Part shown: positions 34,003-43,587 of the stretch, piece by piece
Position numbering within the stretch: position 1 is the stretch's first letter
How the letters are laid out: each line of letters starts with the position of its first letter
NCBI RefSeq assembly: GCF_014284365.1
Contig: NZ_JACOGG010000004.1
Span: 1-64,000 of the forward strand
Reading direction: 5' to 3'
Origin: Cognatundibacterium rugosum
Lineage (GTDB): Bacteria; Pseudomonadota; Gammaproteobacteria; Burkholderiales; Burkholderiaceae_D
Length of the DNA stretch: 64,000 bases
Position numbers and translations under genes: made by a program
The notes under the pieces: model-generated
Told to the model about the DNA's origin: nothing
The model's input: the letters and a program-made list of their open reading frames with translations, nothing else
The model's database searches: none

Positions 34003-35360
34003 TATTTTTCTTCCGTACGGAGTTCAACATAAGTGCGGTCACGTAATTCACGCAACCAGTCTTGCAAGGCTTCATCAGATTTGCGTTCACGCAGTGCTTC
34101 ACGTGCTGCCATGCGTTTGCGGTCTTTTGACTGGTCTTCAGATTTACGTTCTGTCACTTCGATCAGGTGCAGACCAAACTGAGACTGGATCACGTCACTG
34201 ACCTGACCAATAGCCAACTTCACAATCACTTCATCGAAAGCCGCTACGTCACCGGGGTTGATCCAGCCTATATCGCCGCCTTTTGCAGCGGTACTGTCAG
34301 CCGAGTAGTTTTTAGCCGCGTCTTCAAAACTGATTTCTTTAGCAGCGATTTTGCGTTTCAGTTCCGTCAATTTTTGACGTACTTCGGCCTCTGGCACGAT
34401 CTGGCTAGGCTTCATCAGAATATGACGTACCCGGTTTTGCTGAACGATTTCTGTGCCGGCTTTAGGATCATTCCCGGCACGCTTGCCAACCAGTTTCAGA
34501 ATATGAAAGCCATTGGCGCTGCGGATAATGCCGGAAAACTCACCGGTCTTCACCTGCGCGACCGCATCGAGGAATAATTGTGGGATACGTTCCTGTTCAC
34601 GCCAGCCGATTTCACCGCCTTTTAAAGCTTCTGCACTGTCGGAATAAGTCACGGCCATCTTGGCAAAATCAGCGCCGCCACGTAATTTTTCCAGCACTTC
34701 TTCGGCACGGTTACGGCGCAAGGTAATTTGCTCTGCACTGGCGTTTTCCGGAATACGTACCAGAATATGAGCCAGATTGATTTCCTGCTTACCGGCTTTG
34801 GCACTGGCTTCAGCAGCCAGGAAGTTGTCGATTTCGGTTTCCGTGATGATGATTTTGCTGTCGACTTCGCGGTCACGTATGCGCTGCATCATGATGTCGT
34901 CACGCATCTCTTCGCGGAAGCGCGCGAACGGTGTGCCTTCACGCTCAATCTGATTCCGCATTTCCTGCAAGCTCATCTTATTTTGCTCTGCCATGCGCTG
35001 CAAAGTACGGTCCAGCATCAGATCGTCGGCACGCATACCGTTTTCTTTCGCCAGTTGCAACTGAGCACGGTCCAGTATCATGCGCTCCAACAATTGCTTT
35101 TGCAGCTCTTCACGTGAAGGCAGTGGCGTACCTTGTGCCTTAAGGCGTTTTTCTACCACGCTGATACGCTCGTCGAGTTCCTGGCGAGTAATAATTTCAT
35201 CATTAACTACCGCAATGATGCTATTTACCGGACGCGGCTTATTGCTGACAACAGGCAGCGTGGTCGTAGGTTTCAGTTGAGTTGTTTGCGCCCAGGCACC
35301 CGGGTTAGCCAACAAGCCGGTAGACACTGCCAGTAAAGTAACAAGAGTACGTTGTTTCAT
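34002..35360 (-). CDS. surA: Periplasmic chaperone/peptidyl-prolyl isomerase SurA
   Basis: A 452-residue exported protein. The signal peptide ends near GAWAQ; the SurA N-terminal helical domain begins at [21 protein letters not shown]. Two parvulin domains follow, one around [15 protein letters not shown] to [16 protein letters not shown] and one around [13 protein letters not shown] to [12 protein letters not shown]. It escorts unfolded outer-membrane proteins, including LptD, across the periplasm. The start is set at ATG 35360, giving a compact signal peptide; ATG 35378 in frame is an alternative, and neither has a clear ribosome binding site. It lies 163 bases after lptD. Confidence 0.95.
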   Translation of the reverse strand: MKQRTLVTLLAVSTGLLANPGAWAQTTQLKPTTTLPVVSNKPRPVNSIIAVVNDEIITRQELDERISVVEKRLKAQGTPLPSREELQKQLLERMILDRAQLQLAKENGMRADDLMLDRTLQRMAEQNKMSLQEMRNQIEREGTPFARFREEMRDDIMMQRIRDREVDSKIIITETEIDNFLAAEASAKAGKQEINLAHILVRIPENASAEQITLRRNRAEEVLEKLRGGADFAKMAVTYSDSAEALKGGEIGWREQERIPQLFLDAVAQVKTGEFSGIIRSANGFHILKLVGKRAGNDPKAGTEIVQQNRVRHILMKPSQIVPEAEVRQKLTELKRKIAAKEISFEDAAKNYSADSTAAKGGDIGWINPGDVAAFDEVIVKLAIGQVSDVIQSQFGLHLIEVTERKSEDQSKDRKRMAAREALRERKSDEALQDWLRELRDRTYVELRTEEK

Positions 35361-35523
35361 GTGCAATAGTTGTCGCATAAAAAGTTAAAACCTGGTTAAG
35401 CTTTGCCCTGAACTCAGCATTGCCGATGGCGCAAAAGCTGCAATATACACGTTAGCAAGCATTTCACAAACTGGATAGCTGCGAACACCCATGTGTCGCA
35501 GGCCTGCATCCAGCCCTGCAAGG

Positions 35524-37842
35524 CTAGCGCTCGCTACTTGTCTGATACCCATAAATATTACGTTTTAAGGCTTCCAGCGGATTCCCGCCTACCCCCAGCC
35601 GTGCCAGTCCAGTTAACTCCAGCTGGATAGAAAATCCGCTATTACTGGTCGTACTATTGACGGCAAAGCGTTGCGCCACAAAGCGTAAGGACCAGCAATC
35701 CGCTTTATATTCAAAGCCTGCCAATCCATCCACAACCCGCTTATCCATCAGCGAGTAATTACCACGACCGACCACATACCAACGATTCGCCACCGGCCAT
35801 TGTCCGGAAATATCAACCTGCTCCAGACTATCGCGCTGGAAGCGATACGATACATTCAGCACTTTCTTCGCTTCCGGCTGCCAGCGTATGCCGTAGCTGG
35901 ATTGCACAGACTGACGCGTGCCGGCACTGATCTGAAAGCCCAGATCTGCATATAACTGATCCGACCACTTACCACTGGCAGCCATCAAGATATCCGAGCG
36001 GCTCGGGCTGGCTGTATTATCCAGTGTGACCTTCTGCGTATTAAAGTAAAACCGCTGACCCATCGCCAGTTTCAGCCTTTCACTGCCATCCTGCTCCAGA
36101 TAACGCGACACCAGTGCCGCCGTAATCTGATTCGAGTCACCAATCCTATCCTGCCCCACAAACCGGTTTTCACTGAAAATCTGGGCAAAGTTAAAATCGG
36201 CCAGACCGCTGTCAAAATTCGGCAGTTTGGACTGATCGCGATATGGCGTGTTCACGTAAAACAAACGCGGTTCCAGAGTCTGGGTAAAATCGCGCCCCAG
36301 CACATTGGTCTGGCGTTCAAAGATTAAACCACTGTCTACCGAGAAAGTCGGCACAATTCTATGCGAATCTGCCTCTTGTCCGGGGTTAGGATTCACTAAA
36401 TGATAATTGGTCGCGTGCAGCGATACCTTAGGTGTCAGAAAATATCCCGAACTGATCAAAGGCAAAGACACCTGGAAGTTATTGGCAAAGCGGTCACCGC
36501 GTACCAAAGTCGGATGCCAGAAACGGGTGACGCTGGAATCCATCATTAAATCCAGCCCCATCACATCGTATTTCTCTGCATGAAATTGCAGTTGCGGCAA
36601 ACGGTCGTAAGGGCGACCGATCTGGACAGCCGAAGTTTTGTCCTGCAATACCTGATAATTGGTCGCTCTGAGTCCCAGATTCCAGAATGAGCCGTAATAA
36701 ATCAGGCTGGTTTCACGCGCCAGCAAGCGCTGCGCCGTCTTAGCAATCGAAGTAGAAAAATCAGCCGGATAATCGTCATCAGAGGCAACATTGATGTTCC
36801 AGGCCAGGCGCAGGCCTGGCATCAGATCCTGCTCATGCACCGAGGTCACGGCATAGCGATTGGTCTGCGTAATACGATCGCTGGGTAAATCTTCGACCGT
36901 CGTTTCACCCTTATATATTCCCCCAGGGAAAGTCTCTCCCATGTAACGCGCTTCTGCGCCTAGCTGCATGCCGCGACGGCTGATCATTTTCGGGTATAGC
37001 GTCAGATCACGGTTAGGCGCGATATTCCAGTAATACGGCAGTGCGAACTCGACGCCGCCCTTGCTGGTCGTTCCCACCGTCGGTGGCAAGAAGCCGGAGT
37101 GACGGGCCCCCGACAAGGGGAAAGTCATGGAAGGTGTCGCCAGAATCGGGATATTTTTGAAGTACAGCACTGACTTACCGGCGACGCCGGTATCAAGTCC
37201 GGTATCCAGACTCAGGGTATTTGCCTTCAGATACCAGTCAGGATTGAGGCCTTCACAGGTACTGTAGGTCCCCTCATGAATCAGGGAGCGCTCATCATCC
37301 AGCAAGTCTATACGCCTTGCGTGCCCCTGCGCATTACTGCGTAACAGCTTGTAGACAGGGTTATCGATACGTCCGGCGCCGGATTCGAGCTGGACGGTCG
37401 CATTATCCCCGTAATAGCAGTCGCCATTTTTCTCTACCCTGACATTGCCACTCGCCTCTACTTCATCTTCCAGAAAACGGTAACTGGCTTTATCCGACCT
37501 CAAATTCAATGCGCCCTTATTGACGTCGACATCGTGTTCAAAATGAATAAAGCGATCCGAACGGCCCCAGAACTTATACGACTGCACAATGACAGGGGCA
37601 TCTTTGTCGTTAGCTGGCTTTGTTTCTGGCTTTGTTTCTGGCTTTGTTTCAGGCTTTTTCTCATCCTTCCTGACTTCTGCATTTTTCTTTTTATTGCGGG
37701 CCAGTTCTTCCTCGAAACTGCTGCTAGCCTGCGTCTGCGCCCTGGCCTCAGAAAAGAAGGCAGGCAGCAGTACCGACACGACAATCGCGGGGATAGTAGG
37801 AAACAACAGCGGTGAGTGAGATAATACGGGTTTCCTGCGCAT
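35524..37842 (-). CDS. lptD: LPS assembly outer-membrane protein LptD
   Basis: A 772-residue outer-membrane barrel with an N-terminal signal peptide (ending near SEARAQ), a linker, a periplasmic OstA/LptA-like domain (from about VIVQSYKFWGRSDRFIHFEHD) and a long barrel. With LptE it inserts LPS into the outer leaflet. The linker has three 12-base repeats encoding Lys-Pro-Glu-Thr units. I count three cysteines (NGDCYYG, STCEGLN, ADCWSLR); E. coli LptD has four. The start is set at MRRKPVL (37842), because the longer frame to 37965 runs into the divergent amgK leader; no ribosome binding site is obvious. surA follows, and SurA is its chaperone. Confidence 0.94.
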   Translation of the reverse strand: MRRKPVLSHSPLLFPTIPAIVVSVLLPAFFSEARAQTQASSSFEEELARNKKKNAEVRKDEKKPETKPETKPETKPANDKDAPVIVQSYKFWGRSDRFIHFEHDVDVNKGALNLRSDKASYRFLEDEVEASGNVRVEKNGDCYYGDNATVQLESGAGRIDNPVYKLLRSNAQGHARRIDLLDDERSLIHEGTYSTCEGLNPDWYLKANTLSLDTGLDTGVAGKSVLYFKNIPILATPSMTFPLSGARHSGFLPPTVGTTSKGGVEFALPYYWNIAPNRDLTLYPKMISRRGMQLGAEARYMGETFPGGIYKGETTVEDLPSDRITQTNRYAVTSVHEQDLMPGLRLAWNINVASDDDYPADFSTSIAKTAQRLLARETSLIYYGSFWNLGLRATNYQVLQDKTSAVQIGRPYDRLPQLQFHAEKYDVMGLDLMMDSSVTRFWHPTLVRGDRFANNFQVSLPLISSGYFLTPKVSLHATNYHLVNPNPGQEADSHRIVPTFSVDSGLIFERQTNVLGRDFTQTLEPRLFYVNTPYRDQSKLPNFDSGLADFNFAQIFSENRFVGQDRIGDSNQITAALVSRYLEQDGSERLKLAMGQRFYFNTQKVTLDNTASPSRSDILMAASGKWSDQLYADLGFQISAGTRQSVQSSYGIRWQPEAKKVLNVSYRFQRDSLEQVDISGQWPVANRWYVVGRGNYSLMDKRVVDGLAGFEYKADCWSLRFVAQRFAVNSTTSNSGFSIQLELTGLARLGVGGNPLEALKRNIYGYQTSSER
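37616..37651. repeat. In-frame 12-bp triple repeat within lptD
   Basis: GGCTTTGTTTCT occurs three times in a row (last copy ends in A), encoding repeated Thr-Glu-Pro-Lys units in the linker after the signal peptide. Change in copy number would keep the frame. Confidence 0.9.
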
Positions 37843-37989
37843 GTATTCAGTATGTAGTAAGCGTTTTGGCAAGTAGGCTGGCTGGTATCCGGCCGACTGG
37901 CCGCCAGAAATCAGCCGCCTATTATAGGTGAAATGCTGCTGAACCGATCTGAAGCTTGTGTACAAACCTATTCAATTATTCATTTAGCC

Positions 37990-39042
37990 ATGTCCTCTCA
38001 CGTTCCAAGCACGCCGTCCACAGTCGCACCGGACAAAGAACAACGCCGCATCGCCCTGCAACAATGGCTGAACAGTCTCAGCGATCAGGAACTGCTGACT
38101 GACACCCTGCGTGCAGCCTCGTCCGATGCGAGTTTCCGTTCGTTTTACCGCTTAGACACTGCCGATGGAAAAACACGTATCGCCATGGATGCGCCGCCTG
38201 CGACAGAAAACTCGGCCGCGTTCATTCGCATGGCTGGCTTGCTCAAGTCCATGAATCTGTCGGTGCCGGAAGTCTTAGCCCATGATCTGGAGCAGGGCTT
38301 CCTGTTAGTCAGCGATCTGGGTCAGCATACCTATGCCCATATCCTCAATCATGACACCGCGTTCAAACTGTATATGGATGCGATTGATACGCTGGTGCTG
38401 ATGCAGGCACAAAGCCAGCCGGATGTATTGCCGGAATATGACCGTGCTTTCTTAGAACGCGAACTGCAGATTTTCAATGAATGGTATATCGGCAAACACC
38501 TGGGTGCGACGCTCAGCGAAGATCAGCAAAAAACGCTGCGTGGCGTGTTCGATCATCTGCTGGCCAGCGCGCTGGCCCAGCCTCAGGTATTTGTCCACCG
38601 CGATTTCCATTCACGTAATCTGATGTGGATGGATCAGGGTAATCCCGGCATCGTCGATTTCCAGGACGCGGTATATGGACCGATCACCTATGATCTGGTG
38701 TCGCTGCTGCGTGATGCCTATGTACAGTGGGATGAAGAAATGGTGCTGGACTGGGCTATCCGTTATTGGGAAAAAGCACGCCGTGCCGGCCTGTCAGTAC
38801 CGCCGGATATCGACCAGTTCTATCGTGATTTTGAATGGATGGGCCTACAGCGCCATCTGAAAATCCTCGGCATTTTCGCGCGCCTGTCGCACCGGGATGG
38901 CAAGCATCAGTTCCTCAATGATATCCCGACCGTAATGGACTATGTGCGTAAAACGGCTCATCGTTACAAGGAATTAGTCCCGCTGCTGCGTCTGCTGGAT
39001 CAATTAGAAAACACAGCGCCACAAGTTGGCTATACGTTCTGA
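37990..39042 (+). CDS. amgK: N-acetylmuramate/N-acetylglucosamine kinase
   Basis: A 350-residue phosphotransferase of the aminoglycoside kinase-like fold. The catalytic loop is FVHRDFHSRNLMW (HxDxxxxN) and the metal-binding Asp is in GIVDFQDAVYGP. Directly followed by murU, it fits AmgK, the sugar kinase that phosphorylates MurNAc (and GlcNAc) at C1 in the cell-wall recycling route known from Pseudomonas. It is not expected to be an antibiotic-resistance kinase. The start is ATG 37990 (MSSHVPS); no strong ribosome binding site is seen. It is divergent from lptD across about 147 bases. Confidence 0.9.
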   Translation: MSSHVPSTPSTVAPDKEQRRIALQQWLNSLSDQELLTDTLRAASSDASFRSFYRLDTADGKTRIAMDAPPATENSAAFIRMAGLLKSMNLSVPEVLAHDLEQGFLLVSDLGQHTYAHILNHDTAFKLYMDAIDTLVLMQAQSQPDVLPEYDRAFLERELQIFNEWYIGKHLGATLSEDQQKTLRGVFDHLLASALAQPQVFVHRDFHSRNLMWMDQGNPGIVDFQDAVYGPITYDLVSLLRDAYVQWDEEMVLDWAIRYWEKARRAGLSVPPDIDQFYRDFEWMGLQRHLKILGIFARLSHRDGKHQFLNDIPTVMDYVRKTAHRYKELVPLLRLLDQLENTAPQVGYTF

Positions 39043-39052
39043 GGCCAGTACG

Positions 39053-39775
39053 ATGAAAGCCATGTTACTGGCAGCCGGCCGTGGCGAGCGTATGCGACCA
39101 CTGACTGACAGCTGCCCCAAACCTTTATTGAAAGTGCGTGGACGCCCGCTGATCGTCTGGCACATCCTGAATCTGGTCAAAGCAGGTATTACCGAAATCG
39201 TGATTAACCATGCGCATCTGGGACAGATGATTGTGGACACGCTCGGCGATGGCAGCCAGTTCGGCGCCAGCATACAGTACTCGGCGGAAGAGCAGGCACT
39301 GGAAACCGCGGGCGGCATCGCCAAGGCACTGCCCTTACTCGGCGATGCACCGTTTGTGGTGGTGTCGGCCGATATTTACATTCCGCATTTCAACTTCAAA
39401 GAATGTCTGAATACGCTGGAAGACAACGATCCCTGGGGTAATCCACATCCGCCTGAGCAGCGTGATATCGCCTGGCTGTACATGGTAAAAAACCCCAGCT
39501 TCCATCCACAAGGTGATTTTGCGCTGACCCTGATGGGGCTCGCGAATGAAGGTGAACCAAGGCATACCTTCGCCAATATCGGTGTCTATCGTCCGGAAAT
39601 GTTCGCCAGTATCAAAGCGGGTGAGTATGCCAAGCTGGGACCGCTGCTGCGCGACTACATTGATGCCGGGCGCATAGGCGGCGAGCTATATCGCGGTGAA
39701 TGGCATAACGTAGGCAAGCCTGAGCAATTGCAGGCGCTGAACGCGCCCCTGCAGTTCACACAAGGTAAAGCATGA
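39053..39775 (+). CDS. murU: N-acetylmuramate alpha-1-phosphate uridylyltransferase
   Basis: A 240-residue nucleotidyltransferase with the signature MLLAAGRGERMRPLTDSCPK at the N terminus, then ETAGGIAKALPLLG and VVSADIYIPH with the metal-binding Asp. Next to amgK it fits MurU, which makes UDP-MurNAc from MurNAc-1-phosphate and UTP, bypassing de novo MurA/MurB and so lowering fosfomycin sensitivity. The ATG is 11 bases after the amgK stop, with GAGG overlapping that stop. Its stop overlaps the next gene by 4 bases. Confidence 0.92.
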   Translation: MKAMLLAAGRGERMRPLTDSCPKPLLKVRGRPLIVWHILNLVKAGITEIVINHAHLGQMIVDTLGDGSQFGASIQYSAEEQALETAGGIAKALPLLGDAPFVVVSADIYIPHFNFKECLNTLEDNDPWGNPHPPEQRDIAWLYMVKNPSFHPQGDFALTLMGLANEGEPRHTFANIGVYRPEMFASIKAGEYAKLGPLLRDYIDAGRIGGELYRGEWHNVGKPEQLQALNAPLQFTQGKA

Positions 39776-41136
39776 GCACCGCCTCCCTGAGCCTGGCCTG
39801 CCAGACACGGCGGCACCAGTTGATACAGCAGATGCTGGCGCAGGGCGGCGGCGTTGCCGTCATCCCGACTGCACAGGAAATGACACGTAACAACGACAAT
39901 CATTTCCCATTTCGGCACGACAGTTATTTTTACTACCTGACGGGCTTTTGCGAGCCCGAAGCCGTGCTGGTGCTGATCGCGACTGCTGAGAAGCAGGAAT
40001 CCATCCTGTTCTGCCGCGAAAAAAACATAGAGCATGAAATATGGGATGGCTACCGCTATGGTCCGGAAGCCGCACGCCAGCACTACCTGTTGGATGCAGC
40101 CTATCCGGTGAGTGAACTGTCCGTGAGGCTGGAAGATTATCTGGCCGCAGCTGCCACGCTATACACCAGTTCCTTATTTGATCATCGTCTGACACCGCAA
40201 ATCCAGCAGGCGCTGGCTGGCATCGCGGCCAAAAGCCGCACCGGGATTCAGGCTCCGGCCGGTTTGGTGGATGTCTGCCGCCTGATAGATGAAATGCGTC
40301 TACACAAAGATGCGCAAGAAATCGCGTGTATGCAGGAAGCCGCACGCATCTCCGGACTGGCGCACCGCGCTGCAATGCGGGCCGCGCGTCCCGGTCTGCA
40401 TGAATATGCGCTGGAGGCAGAATTACTGTATTGCTTCCGACGCCATGGCGCTCAGGCACCCGCCTATCCATCTATCGTCGCCAGCGGTGCCAATGCCTGC
40501 ACCCTGCACTATCAAAGCAATCAGGCTAAGATCAATGACGGCGACCTGATACTGATTGATGCCGGCTGTGAATTTGACAGCTATGCCTCGGATATCACAC
40601 GCACGTTCCCGGCCAATGGCCGCTTTAGTCCGGTGCAGAAAACCCTGTATCAGATCGTACTGGCAGCGCAGCAGGCAGCGCTGGCTTGCGCCCACCCCGG
40701 CGCAGGCTATATGGATGGACATCATGCTGCAGTCAGGGTCCTGACGGAAGGGATGCTCGAGACCGGCCTGCTCAAGCGCCAGCAAGTTGGCAATGTAGAC
40801 GACGCGATTGCGAGTCAGGCTTACCGCCAGTTTTACATGCACGGCACCGGCCACTGGCTGGGTCTGGATGTGCATGATGTCGGTGATTACCGTAAGCCGC
40901 ACAGCGCAGGTGATGCAGCGACTACACGCGCTTACCGGCCACTGCAACCCGGCATGGTGCTCACGATAGAACCTGGCTTATACGTACGTCCGGCTACTGG
41001 CGTACCTGAGCAATACTGGAATACCGGCATACGGATAGAGGACGATATACTGATCACCGCCAGCGGACATCAGAATCTGAGTCAGGACACCCCGAAAACC
41101 ATCAATGAAATCGAAGCCTGGATGCGCGGCGACTGA
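39772..41136 (+). CDS. pepP: Xaa-Pro aminopeptidase (aminopeptidase P)
   Basis: A 454-residue M24 metallopeptidase of the pita-bread fold. The N-terminal creatinase-like domain includes DNHFPFRHDSYFYYLTGF. The two-metal ligands are visible in order: LIDAGCEFDSYASDITRTFP (two Asp), HGTGHWLGLDVHD (His), TIEPGLY (Glu) and GIRIEDDI (Glu). It removes the N-terminal residue before proline. Its ATG overlaps murU's stop (ATGA). The pepP-ubiH order is also found in E. coli, supporting both assignments. Confidence 0.95.
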   Translation: MSTASLSLACQTRRHQLIQQMLAQGGGVAVIPTAQEMTRNNDNHFPFRHDSYFYYLTGFCEPEAVLVLIATAEKQESILFCREKNIEHEIWDGYRYGPEAARQHYLLDAAYPVSELSVRLEDYLAAAATLYTSSLFDHRLTPQIQQALAGIAAKSRTGIQAPAGLVDVCRLIDEMRLHKDAQEIACMQEAARISGLAHRAAMRAARPGLHEYALEAELLYCFRRHGAQAPAYPSIVASGANACTLHYQSNQAKINDGDLILIDAGCEFDSYASDITRTFPANGRFSPVQKTLYQIVLAAQQAALACAHPGAGYMDGHHAAVRVLTEGMLETGLLKRQQVGNVDDAIASQAYRQFYMHGTGHWLGLDVHDVGDYRKPHSAGDAATTRAYRPLQPGMVLTIEPGLYVRPATGVPEQYWNTGIRIEDDILITASGHQNLSQDTPKTINEIEAWMRGD

Positions 41137-41144
41137 GATACAAC

Positions 41145-42329
41145 ATGACTACCATCATCAACGATGCAGACATTGCGATTTGTGGTGCCGGCCCGGCCGG
41201 ACAGGCACTGGCTTTGCTACTGGTACAGCAAGGCATACCGGCCGCAAGAATCGCACTGTTCGACGGAAAAACCGCAGCCGAAGCGGAACAGGATGCGCGT
41301 TCGATAGCGCTGTCTTACGGCAGCCAGCAAATTCTGCAGCAGGCCGCTTGCTGGCCGCTGCGTGCGACTGCGATTCAAGACATTCATGTCTCTCGGCGCG
41401 GCCATTTTGGACGCACCCTGATCCAGGCTGCAGATTATCAGTTACCCGCACTTGGTTATGTCGCCCGCTATGGTGACATCGTGGCACCGATGCAAACGGC
41501 AATCGCACGCACAGGTGTACAAATGCATAGACCCTGCCAGGTCAGGGCGATCGAAGAATTGACTGATCATGTCCGGCTGACGGTGCAAACTGGGACTAAG
41601 ACTGGGGCTGGGACTGAGCTGCAGCGTCAGTTTTCTGCGCAGGTGGTGGTGCAGGCTGAAGGCGGAACATTTTCCGACCAGAGCCAGCGCCAGCAAAGCC
41701 GCGACTATCAACAGACTGCCATCATCGCCCATGTCTGTTTTGATGAAGCGATTGCGCACCGTGCGTTTGAACGTTTCACCGAAGAGGGGCCGCTCGCCCT
41801 GTTGCCGCAAGAAGATGGCTATGCGCTGGTCTGGTGTGTGCGGCCAGACCATGCGGCGCAGTTAATGGCGCTGGATGAGGCCACATTCCGGCAACGGTTG
41901 CAAAACGCATTCGGACAACGTATGGGGCAACTGACACGCATCAGCACCCGGGTTAGCTATCCACTGGGCCTGAATGCCCAGGCCCAGGCCAGCGCGCGCG
42001 TAGTCAGCATAGGCAATGCCGCCCAGACGCTGCATCCAGTCGCCGGACAAGGTTTAAATCTGGGACTGCGCGACAGCATGGTCCTGGCGAAATGCCTGGG
42101 CCGTGAACTGGCCATGCCGGAAGCCGCGTTGCAGCAGTTTTTACGTGAACGGCAGACCGACCGCAGTCTGACGATAGGTCTGACCGATACACTGGCCCGC
42201 ATTTTCGCGAGTTCACCCGATGGCAGCTTAAAGCAAAGCCTGCTGGGCTTGTCGCTGGGAGGCCTGGATCTGTTCCGCCCGGTCCGGCATCTGATTGCCG
42301 AGCATATGCTGTATGGCTGGCGCGCCTGA
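41145..42329 (+). CDS. ubiH: UbiH-family FAD-dependent monooxygenase
   Basis: A 394-residue flavoprotein hydroxylase. The FAD-binding ADP motif is IAICGAGPAGQALALLL at the N terminus; the second FAD motif is VVSIGNAAQTLHPVAGQGLNLGLRD late in the protein. This is the UbiH/UbiF/UbiI/COQ6 family that hydroxylates the ubiquinone ring with O2 and NAD(P)H. Position right after pepP favours UbiH, but the exact ring position cannot be proved from sequence. A short Gly/Thr repeat (QTGTKTGAGTEL, about residues 147-158) comes from a GA/GC-rich DNA repeat. It follows pepP by 8 bases. Confidence 0.85.
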   Translation: MTTIINDADIAICGAGPAGQALALLLVQQGIPAARIALFDGKTAAEAEQDARSIALSYGSQQILQQAACWPLRATAIQDIHVSRRGHFGRTLIQAADYQLPALGYVARYGDIVAPMQTAIARTGVQMHRPCQVRAIEELTDHVRLTVQTGTKTGAGTELQRQFSAQVVVQAEGGTFSDQSQRQQSRDYQQTAIIAHVCFDEAIAHRAFERFTEEGPLALLPQEDGYALVWCVRPDHAAQLMALDEATFRQRLQNAFGQRMGQLTRISTRVSYPLGLNAQAQASARVVSIGNAAQTLHPVAGQGLNLGLRDSMVLAKCLGRELAMPEAALQQFLRERQTDRSLTIGLTDTLARIFASSPDGSLKQSLLGLSLGGLDLFRPVRHLIAEHMLYGWRA

Positions 42330-42366
42330 TCGTCTCAGTACCCGCAGAATTACGCTATTTTTTTTC

Positions 42367-42388
42367 GCAGGCCTGTCCTGCATTTTTA
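42367..42388 (+). terminator. Weak terminator after ubiH
   Basis: GCAGG and CCTGC form a 5-bp stem with a 5-base loop, followed by ATTTTTA. It lies between ubiH and the next small gene. Confidence 0.35.
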
Positions 42389-42403
42389 AACGAAGGATCT
42401 ACC

Positions 42404-42616
42404 ATGAAATTACGCACCAAACGCCGCCTGATGAACTACGGCCGCCTGTACAACCATCAACTCGCCAGCGTACTGGAAGCGGCATTTGAAGAATTCCGTG
42501 CCAGCTTCGTTCAGGAAGGTGAATCCATCGCTGAATCGGTTGAGGCGATCGAACACCTGAGCGCGAGCTACCGTCATTTCAAAAAATTCTCGCTGCGTTT
42601 TGCGATCGTACGCTGA
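42404..42616 (+). CDS. Small hypothetical protein (70 residues)
   Basis: A 70-residue, highly charged protein starting MKLRTKRRLMNYGRLYNHQL with a basic head and a mostly helical remainder. AAGGA lies 7-8 bases before the ATG and the codon use matches the neighbours, so it is probably real. There is no signal peptide or membrane span. I do not recognise a family; a small nucleic-acid or protein-binding adaptor is possible but unsupported. It is about 75 bases after ubiH, beyond a weak terminator-like hairpin. Confidence 0.65.
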   Translation: MKLRTKRRLMNYGRLYNHQLASVLEAAFEEFRASFVQEGESIAESVEAIEHLSASYRHFKKFSLRFAIVR

Positions 42617-42646
42617 TCAGACGCCGGAACAAATCAACTTAGTTTG

Positions 42647-42688
42647 TGCATCCCCGTCACACTTCCGTTGCGGGGTCTTGGGGATGCA
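42647..42688 (+). other. Stem-loop with an alternative pairing
   Basis: TGCATCCCC (42647-42655) pairs with GGGGATGCA (42680-42688) as a 9-bp stem. The CCCCG at 42652-42656 can instead pair with CGGGG at 42671-42675. It lies in the leader of the AlkD-like gene, about 55 bases before its start. Confidence 0.45.
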
Positions 42689-42741
42689 AACTCTGACTAT
42701 TCAGCATTTCTTCTGCTCGGACTTTCCTGCTCTGAATTGAT

Positions 42742-43431
42742 ATGCATCCCCTGATCGCGCAACTGGATACGGCCCTAAGGCCAGCCGCTGACACACAGCA
42801 CGCAGAAAAAATGTCTGCTTATATGCAGCATCAGCTGCACTTCCTGGGCATCCCGACTCCTGCACGGCGCGCCTTATCAATACCATTCCTGCGTCCCTAT
42901 TACCGCGCAGATTTCGCCGAAATTCAAGACATCGTGCTGCAGCTATGGGGGCAACACGAACGCGAATTCCATTACTGTGCAATCGACTTGCTGGGCAAAG
43001 CCAGACGCTATCTGCCCGCCTCTGCCCTCCCTTTTCTGCTAGACCTCGCACGACAACACGCATGGTGGGATAGTGTTGACGGTCTGGCCGATGTAGCCGG
43101 CGACCTGATCCGTCTGCAAAGACAGGATCAGCCGCAAGTACTGAGCCAGATAGAACAAGCTGTTCAACATCCCTCATTCTGGATCAGGCGTATCGCCATG
43201 CTGCATCAATGCGGCTGGCGCGCAGAGACGGACAGCGAGCGCCTGTTCCGCTTCGCACTCACACTGGCTCCTGAGCAGGAATTCTTTATCCGTAAGGCGA
43301 TAGGCTGGGCCTTGCGCGACTATGCGCGTCATGCACCGCAAGAGGTCGCCCAATTTCTACATCTGCATGGCACACAACTCTCCGCACTAAGCCGGCGCGA
43401 AGCCGCGAAACATCTGCCAGTCGTCATTTGA
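42742..43431 (+). CDS. DNA alkylation repair protein (AlkD-like, HEAT repeats)
   Basis: A 229-residue all-helical protein of the AlkD family. The marks are a repeat pattern of paired helices, HAWWDSVDGLADVAG and EFFIRKAIGWALRDYA, typical of the conserved core. AlkD-type glycosylases excise bulky or cationic alkylated bases such as N7-methylguanine and N3-methyladenine without base flipping. The catalytic Asp-Trp arrangement is consistent with WWDSVD. No ribosome binding site is clear before ATG 42742. An alternative-pairing hairpin lies just upstream. Confidence 0.85.
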   Translation: MHPLIAQLDTALRPAADTQHAEKMSAYMQHQLHFLGIPTPARRALSIPFLRPYYRADFAEIQDIVLQLWGQHEREFHYCAIDLLGKARRYLPASALPFLLDLARQHAWWDSVDGLADVAGDLIRLQRQDQPQVLSQIEQAVQHPSFWIRRIAMLHQCGWRAETDSERLFRFALTLAPEQEFFIRKAIGWALRDYARHAPQEVAQFLHLHGTQLSALSRREAAKHLPVVI

Positions 43432-43587
43432 GGGCTGAGCTGGTCGTTTAAGTTTTACAAAGTGTTAAACCAACATAAAGATCGCTGCGCTTTCGGTAAT
43501 TAGTCCTTACGATGTGTCAGTTCAATGACTACAATCAGTTATCGCCCCGGGTTCTCGCTCCAGGGTACCGCTACCTAAAGCCTTTGT

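Noticed and set aside
37990-39042. Aminoglycoside resistance kinase
   Set aside because: The fold is shared, but the neighbour murU and the overall layout indicate the peptidoglycan recycling sugar kinase AmgK.
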